Source: Cyanobacteria bacterium UBA8803
Lineage (GTDB): Bacteria; Cyanobacteriota; Cyanobacteriia; Cyanobacteriales; Coleofasciculaceae
NCBI GenBank assembly: GCA_003505715.1
Contig: DNXU01000404.1
Coordinates: forward strand, 277-10,518
DNA: 10,242 bases
Direction of reading: 5' to 3'
Shown: one piece after another, positions 7,102 through 10,242 of the stretch
Position numbering within the stretch: position 1 is the first letter of the stretch
Layout: each line of letters begins with the position of its first letter
The notes under the pieces: generated by a model
What the model was told of the DNA's origin: nothing
The model's database searches: none
The model's input: the letters and a program-made list of their open reading frames with translations, nothing else
Translations under genes and position numbers: made by a program

Positions 7102-7178
7102 AAGGGATGAGAGATGATGGATAGAAAGAACACAAAAATTCATTATTCCTCCCTCATCCTTCATCCCTCATCCCTTAT
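7102..7178. repeat. CCCTCAT heptamer repeat with a 21-bp inverted arm, leader of the HTH-AAA gene
   Basis: Four heptads (CCCTCAT, CCTTCAT, CCCTCAT, CCCTTAT) occupy 7151-7178. The purine-rich stretch 7102-7122 is complementary to 7156-7176 at 19 of 21 positions, so the leader can fold into a long hairpin with a 33-nt loop. The structure ends 21 bp before the ATG at 7200. No gene is visible anywhere in 6819-7199. Confidence 0.75.
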
Positions 7179-7199
7179 TAAAGGCCAGCCTTAGCATCC

Positions 7200-8549
7200 A
7201 TGAACCTTGATGCTCTTCTGGAGATTCTCAACCGCAAGCTGCTGGAAACCCAAAATCGCCCCCTCAATACTGTAGAAATTCTCATTTTGCGCGGTATCTG
7301 GCAGTATCAGACCTACAGCCAAATGGCTCAAGTGGGGGGCTATAGCCCTGGTTACTTAACCAATGTCGTCGCACCGGAGTTATGTCGGCGACTCTCCGAA
7401 CTAATTGGCCAGCGCGTTACTAAAAAAAATTGTCGGGTGATGCTGGAATCCTATGTCAGTGCTTTGCCACCAATGTCGCCTAGACAAGAGGCAGCAGAAT
7501 GGCCTATTGCGACTAACCCAGAGCGATCGCCAAGCTACCCCAGCGGCTCAGTGCCTCTTGACTCCCCCTTTTACATTAAACGCTTTCCCATTGAGGAGCA
7601 GATTTATCAAGAGATTGATAAACCGGGAGCGCTAGTGCGGATTAAAGCACCCAGAGAAATGGGAAAAACCTCACTGCTGCTGAGGATTATGGACTATGCC
7701 AACCGCCAAGGCTACCACACTGTCAGCTTGAACCTAGAGCAAATTGACCAAGCTATTTTGAGCGATCTGAATCGATTTTTGCGCTGGCTTTGTGCCAATG
7801 CCTCCCATCAGTTGCAGCTGGAACCGCAATTAGATCAATATTGGGATGAAGATATCGGCAGCAAAATTAGTTGTACATTCTATTTCCGCAGCTATCTGCT
7901 ACCCCAGATTAATGCTCCCCTAGTTCTGGGATTGGATGAAGTGAACCAGCTTTTCGAGCATCCTGAGGTGGCAAAAGATGTTTTACCCTTGCTGCGTTCG
8001 TGGTATGAAGAAGCAAAAAAACTGCCCATCTGGCAAAAGTTCCGCCTGATCGTGGTTCATTCTACAGAAATTTATGTCCCGCTCAACTTGAAGCAGTCCC
8101 CCTTCAATGTCGGGTTACCCATTCAATTAACTGGCTTTAGTCTAGACCAAGTAAAGCAGTTAGCCCGATGCTACGGACTCAACTGGACAGATGGCGAAGA
8201 AGCCAGACAGCTTATGGCAATGGTAGGAGGCCATCCGGCACTGGTGCAAATCGCTCTCTACCACCTCAGCCGTGGAGACTTGACCCTCGCCCAATTGTTG
8301 ACAACAGCTCCCACATCTAGGGGAGTTTATTACCATCACTTGCAGCGCCATTGGGCAACTTTAGAAGAGCAGCCGGAATTAGCGATCGCCGTTCATGCCG
8401 TTATGAATGCTACTGAACCCTTGCCATTAGAACCACCCCTAGCATACAAATTAAGCAGTATGGGACTGATCGAACAGTCTGGAAATGGAGCTATCGCGAG
8501 TTGTGAATTGTATCGAAGGTATTTTGAATCAGTTGGTTGGCCTCAATAA
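7200..8549 (+). CDS. AAA-like (AAA_35-type) ATPase with N-terminal vMAP-type helix-turn-helix
   Basis: A 449-residue cytoplasmic P-loop NTPase. Residues 1-85 (ending GQRVTKKNCRVMLESY) form a helix-turn-helix domain of the kind found at the N-terminus of cyanobacterial vWA-MoxR-associated and NACHT/AAA-WD40 proteins; GGYSPGYLTNVV at 46-57 is its typical core. A Pro/Ser-rich linker (about 89-120) leads into the ATPase: Walker A APREMGKTS at 150-158, Walker B LVLGLDEVN at 241-249, a sensor-like HSTE at 287-290 and GGHPALVQ at 343-350. The end (about 380-449) looks like a winged helix. It has no WD40, TPR or effector domain, unlike many relatives, and could act as a signalling or regulatory switch. 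The ATG lacks a strong Shine-Dalgarno. Domain calls are confident; the biological role is unknown. Confidence 0.87.
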   Translation: MNLDALLEILNRKLLETQNRPLNTVEILILRGIWQYQTYSQMAQVGGYSPGYLTNVVAPELCRRLSELIGQRVTKKNCRVMLESYVSALPPMSPRQEAAEWPIATNPERSPSYPSGSVPLDSPFYIKRFPIEEQIYQEIDKPGALVRIKAPREMGKTSLLLRIMDYANRQGYHTVSLNLEQIDQAILSDLNRFLRWLCANASHQLQLEPQLDQYWDEDIGSKISCTFYFRSYLLPQINAPLVLGLDEVNQLFEHPEVAKDVLPLLRSWYEEAKKLPIWQKFRLIVVHSTEIYVPLNLKQSPFNVGLPIQLTGFSLDQVKQLARCYGLNWTDGEEARQLMAMVGGHPALVQIALYHLSRGDLTLAQLLTTAPTSRGVYYHHLQRHWATLEEQPELAIAVHAVMNATEPLPLEPPLAYKLSSMGLIEQSGNGAIASCELYRRYFESVGWPQ

Positions 8550-8570
8550 TCGGGAGTGGGAAGTAAAGGA

Positions 8571-8777
8571 TTACTCGATACTCATAGAGCTAACCAGTAC
8601 TTCACGAGATTGTTGTCTGACGAAACCATCGCTTGCGGCTTTCTGCAATGACATGAAAGCTTTGAGATCTTCGAGATCGTAGCGAGCTGTCAAAAGGTTT
8701 CGTAGGCGTTCTTCAGCTTCTACAGTCAAGTAACCAGCTCCGATCGCTTGTTTGACAACGTCACGGATCGTAATCAT
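8571..8777 (-). CDS. Small conserved cyanobacterial protein of unknown function
   Basis: A 68-residue protein, MITIRDVVKQAIGAGYLTVEAEERLRNLL..., mostly helical and charged, without signal peptide or membrane segment. I recall very similar short proteins (MxTIRDVVxQAxxxGYLTVEAExxLRxLL, then YDLEDLxAFMxLQxAA) in many cyanobacteria, usually annotated hypothetical, so it is likely real. The start is supported by GAGG 8 nt upstream of the ATG on the minus strand. It converges on the HTH-AAA gene with only 21 bp between the stops, leaving no room for a terminator. Its promoter must lie in 8778-9000: TATAAA read on the minus strand near 8833 is a possible -10, with the CTCATA array upstream of it. 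The internal FMSLQKAASDGFVRQQSRE could be a protein-interaction helix, but that is a guess. Confidence 0.75.
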   Translation of the reverse strand: MITIRDVVKQAIGAGYLTVEAEERLRNLLTARYDLEDLKAFMSLQKAASDGFVRQQSREVLVSSMSIE

Positions 8778-8848
8778 GTCTAGTACCTCAACTCCTCAAT
8801 AACCCACCAATAGAGGCATTTTTAAAAAGAATTTATATTTTTCTTCTA

Positions 8849-8863
8849 AAAAGGATACCTTTT
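8849..8863. repeat. Short hairpin AAAAGG-ATA-CCTTTT
   Basis: A perfect 6-bp inverted repeat around ATA in the AT-rich leader of the small gene, 72-86 bp before its ATG on the minus strand. It is short and could be chance. Confidence 0.35.
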
Positions 8864-8878
8864 CCTTAGACCTTCTCT

Positions 8879-8918
8879 CTCATACAAACCTCATATAAAA
8901 CCTCATAATAACCTCATA
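8879..8918. promoter_or_regulatory. Helically phased CTCATA array (4 copies)
   Basis: CTCATA begins at 8879, 8890, 8902 and 8913, so the spacing is 11, 12 and 11 bp, about one helical turn each. The last three copies share the longer ACCTCATA. A reverse copy (TATGAGGT) lies at 8945-8952, inside the adjacent palindrome. Regular phasing on one DNA face is what a repeated regulator site looks like. It lies between two divergent genes (8777 and 9165), so it could control either. Confidence 0.55.
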
Positions 8919-8939
8919 ACTTCTAGTAAAATCGCGTAC

Positions 8940-8978
8940 AAAGCTATGAGGTAATACGGTCGTATTACAGGTAGCTTT
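8940..8978. promoter_or_regulatory. 39-nt near-perfect palindrome, putative operator or hairpin
   Basis: GTAATACG at 8951-8958 and CGTATTAC at 8961-8968 are exact reverse complements around GT. AAAGCTA (8940-8946) and TAGCTTT (8972-8978) form an outer stem, offset by one base. This gives 15 pairs in 39 nt. The shape fits a dimeric repressor operator (TetR- or Xre-type size) or an RNA hairpin. No regulator gene lies next to it except the HTH-AAA protein. No T-run follows. Confidence 0.55.
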
Positions 8979-8993
8979 CGATAAAAATATTAA

Positions 8994-9143
8994 TTAGGGA
9001 GAGAGGAAGTGAGGGGGTGATGCAGGGCTAATTCATGGTCATAGCTAGAAAATTCCTGAGCCTTCTGTACCGAGTACAAATTACTCCCCCAACTCCCCCA
9101 GCTCTCCTAACTCCCTCACTCCCTCACTCCCTAACTCCCCCAA
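8994..9143. repeat. Purine-rich arm and CTCCCTCA-type repeat, leader of the second AAA gene
   Basis: Seven units of 8-9 bp (CTCCCCCAA, CTCCCCCAG, CTCTCCTAA, CTCCCTCA twice, CTCCCTAA, CTCCCCCAA) fill 9084-9143. The G-rich stretch 8994-9020 is complementary to it: TTAGGGAG (8994-9001) with CTCCCTAA (9127-9134), and GTGAGGG (9009-9015) with CCCTCAC at 9113-9119 or 9121-9127. The block ends 21 bp before the ATG at 9165, where no Shine-Dalgarno is seen. I see no coding region in 8778-9164. Confidence 0.7.
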
Positions 9144-9164
9144 TTCAAATCAGCTCAAAAACCA

Positions 9165-10242
9165 ATGACCACTTACCAAGTTGGTGGTAGCCTCAACAAC
9201 GAAGATCCCAATTATGTAACGCGACAGGCTGATATCGATCTGTATAATGCCTTGAGCGCGGGGGAATTTTGTTATGTCTTCAACTCTCGACAGATGGGCA
9301 AGTCCAGCCTAATGGTGCGTACAATGCATCGTCTCCAGGAGGAAGGGATTAGCTGTGTAGCTATTGACATGACCCTCATTGGTAGTGAAAACATCACTCC
9401 CGATCAGTGGTATAAAGGCTTGGCGGTTGAGTTGTGGCAGAGTTTTGGGTTATTCGGACAGGTCAACTTCAAAGCTTGGTGGAACGAGCGACTAGATATT
9501 TCTCTAGCTCATCGGTTGGGTCAATTTATTGAAGAAGTGCTGCTGGTTGAGGTAGAAACACCCCATGGGCTGACATCTACAGAAGAACATAGCCCTACCA
9601 AACTAGTGATTTTTTTGGATGAAATTGATAGTGTTTTGGGATTAAATTTTCCTGTTAATGACTTTTTTGCCCTGATTCGTTTCTGCTACAACCAGCGCAG
9701 TATCAATCCCGAGTACAAACGTTTAACCTTCGCTCTATTTGGAGTAGCCACACCTTCAGATTTGATTAGTGACCCTAATAGAACGCCTTTTAATATCGGC
9801 AGAGCCATCAAACTACAGGGCTTCCGACCTGCTGAGGCTCAGCCTTTAGCTAATGGCTTAGCAGGCATTGTCGCTGACCCTCACCAGGCTTTACAAAATA
9901 TATTAATTTGGACTGGAGGACAGCCATTTTTAACGCAAAAATTGTGTCAGTTAATGGTAAGGGAACATGGGGCAGGAGGCATGAGATATGGGGAAAATGA
10001 GCCAGCACTACCGATGAGCCATGATGCATCATTAATTGCTGAATTAATTTATTCCCACATCATTCACAACTGGGAAAGCCAAGACGAGCCAGAACATTTA
10101 CGCACCATTAGCGATCGCCTCTTAAGAAATCAGCAACGCGCTGCCAGACTGTTGGGTATTTACCAGCAAATTTTGCAATCTACTCCAGAGGAAGAGCAAG
10201 GAACAGAAGAAGGATTCCCCCCTCCCTCATCCCTCATCCCTC
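9165..10242 (+). CDS. AAA-like (AAA_35-type) domain protein, C-terminus beyond the window
   Basis: I translated 359 codons from the ATG at 9165 to the window edge without a stop. The start MTTYQVGGSLNNEDPNYVTR and GEFCYVFNSRQMGKSSLMVR are hallmark cyanobacterial AAA-like sequence. Walker A is in NSRQMGKSSL (40-49), Walker B is LVIFLDEID (147-155), and TGGQPFLTQKLC lies at 250-261. Family members usually continue into WD40 or other repeats, or a C-terminal effector; none is reached here. Two segments look inserted: about 130-145 (ETPHGLTSTEEHSPTK) just before Walker B, and about 269-288 (GAGGMRYGENEPALPMSHDA). The visible end EEEQGTEEGFPPPSSLIP is acidic, then encoded by a CCCTCAT repeat. An in-frame stop at 9132 rules out an earlier start. 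The role is unknown; STAND-like signalling is the family-based guess. Confidence 0.88.
   Translation, partial: MTTYQVGGSLNNEDPNYVTRQADIDLYNALSAGEFCYVFNSRQMGKSSLMVRTMHRLQEEGISCVAIDMTLIGSENITPDQWYKGLAVELWQSFGLFGQVNFKAWWNERLDISLAHRLGQFIEEVLLVEVETPHGLTSTEEHSPTKLVIFLDEIDSVLGLNFPVNDFFALIRFCYNQRSINPEYKRLTFALFGVATPSDLISDPNRTPFNIGRAIKLQGFRPAEAQPLANGLAGIVADPHQALQNILIWTGGQPFLTQKLCQLMVREHGAGGMRYGENEPALPMSHDASLIAELIYSHIIHNWESQDEPEHLRTISDRLLRNQQRAARLLGIYQQILQSTPEEEQGTEEGFPPPSSLIP
10224..10242. repeat. CCCTCAT heptamer repeat inside the AAA gene reading frame (2.7+ units, cut by the edge)
   Basis: CCCTCAT at 10224-10230 and 10231-10237, then CCCTC to the end. It is the same heptamer as at 4803-4823 and 7151-7178. 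Here it is read in frame as PSSLIP. Three units (21 bp) would encode the seven-residue cycle P-S-S-L-I-P-H. Confidence 0.75.

Noticed and set aside
6795..7164. Two minus-strand open frames of about 70 codons in the gap after desD
   Set aside because: They run through the heptamer repeats and hairpins, lack a ribosome site and resemble no protein I know.
9033..9047. TCATGGTCATAGCT, a 14-base match to the lacZ region of common cloning vectors
   Set aside because: The match stops at once on both sides, and the flanks are ordinary intergenic DNA; coincidence, not vector contamination.
9084..9143. Repeated units that might suggest a CRISPR array
   Set aside because: Units are 8-9 bp with no spacers; it is a low-complexity tandem repeat.
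1..10242. tRNA, rRNA, transposase genes and IS ends
   Set aside because: I looked for cloverleaf-type sequences, transposase motifs and flanking duplications and saw none; all larger open regions are accounted for by other genes.

Overview
The window reads as chromosomal DNA from a cyanobacterium, most likely a filamentous or colonial type. The HIP1 octamer GCGATCGC occurs at least nine times in 10.2 kb (starts at 607, 1297, 2594, 3017, 5073, 5196, 7523, 8382 and 10111). The gene content also fits: an RpaB-type response regulator, a cytochrome b6 heme-assembly protein of the CCB2/CCB4 family, a DesD-like acyl-lipid desaturase, and AAA-like (AAA_35-type) ATPases, one of them with a vMAP-type N-terminal helix-turn-helix. 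Heptanucleotide tandem repeats (STRR-like) sit in most of the intergenic gaps. No genus is assigned.

Layout, left to right. (1) Positions 1-2264, minus strand: a tightly packed dTDP-L-rhamnose operon, rfbC > rfbD > rmlA. rfbC and rfbD overlap by 4 bp, and the rfbD stop abuts the rmlA start. rmlA runs off the left edge; rfbB is not seen. (2) 2327-3880, minus: radA/sms, a DNA-repair ATPase, 62 bp upstream of rfbC and possibly co-transcribed with it. (3) 3881-4066: a divergent control region with a 10-bp inverted repeat. (4) 4067-5547, plus: rpaB (TTG start), then the CCB-like gene, with two different heptamer repeats between them. (5) 5706-6818, plus: desD-like desaturase, preceded by a perfect 10-bp palindromic hairpin. 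(6) 6819-7199: 381 bp without a gene, holding four inverted-repeat structures. (7) 7200-8549, plus: HTH plus AAA ATPase. (8) 8571-8777, minus: a small conserved-looking protein of unknown function, convergent with the ATPase gene. (9) 8778-9164: 387 bp without a gene, holding a helically phased CTCATA array, a 39-nt palindrome and a purine-rich/pyrimidine-rich arm pair. (10) 9165 to the right edge, plus: a second AAA-like ATPase, cut by the window end, with a heptamer repeat running into its reading frame.

The left and middle parts are housekeeping: nucleotide-sugar synthesis for surface polysaccharide, recombination repair, high-light/redox transcription control, b6f assembly and membrane-lipid desaturation. 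The right third is accessory in character. Two STAND/AAA-like ATPase genes flank a small unknown gene, and both are preceded by self-complementary low-complexity leaders ending about 21 bp before their start codons. That right third, especially the 8778-9164 control region, is the part most likely to hold something undescribed.
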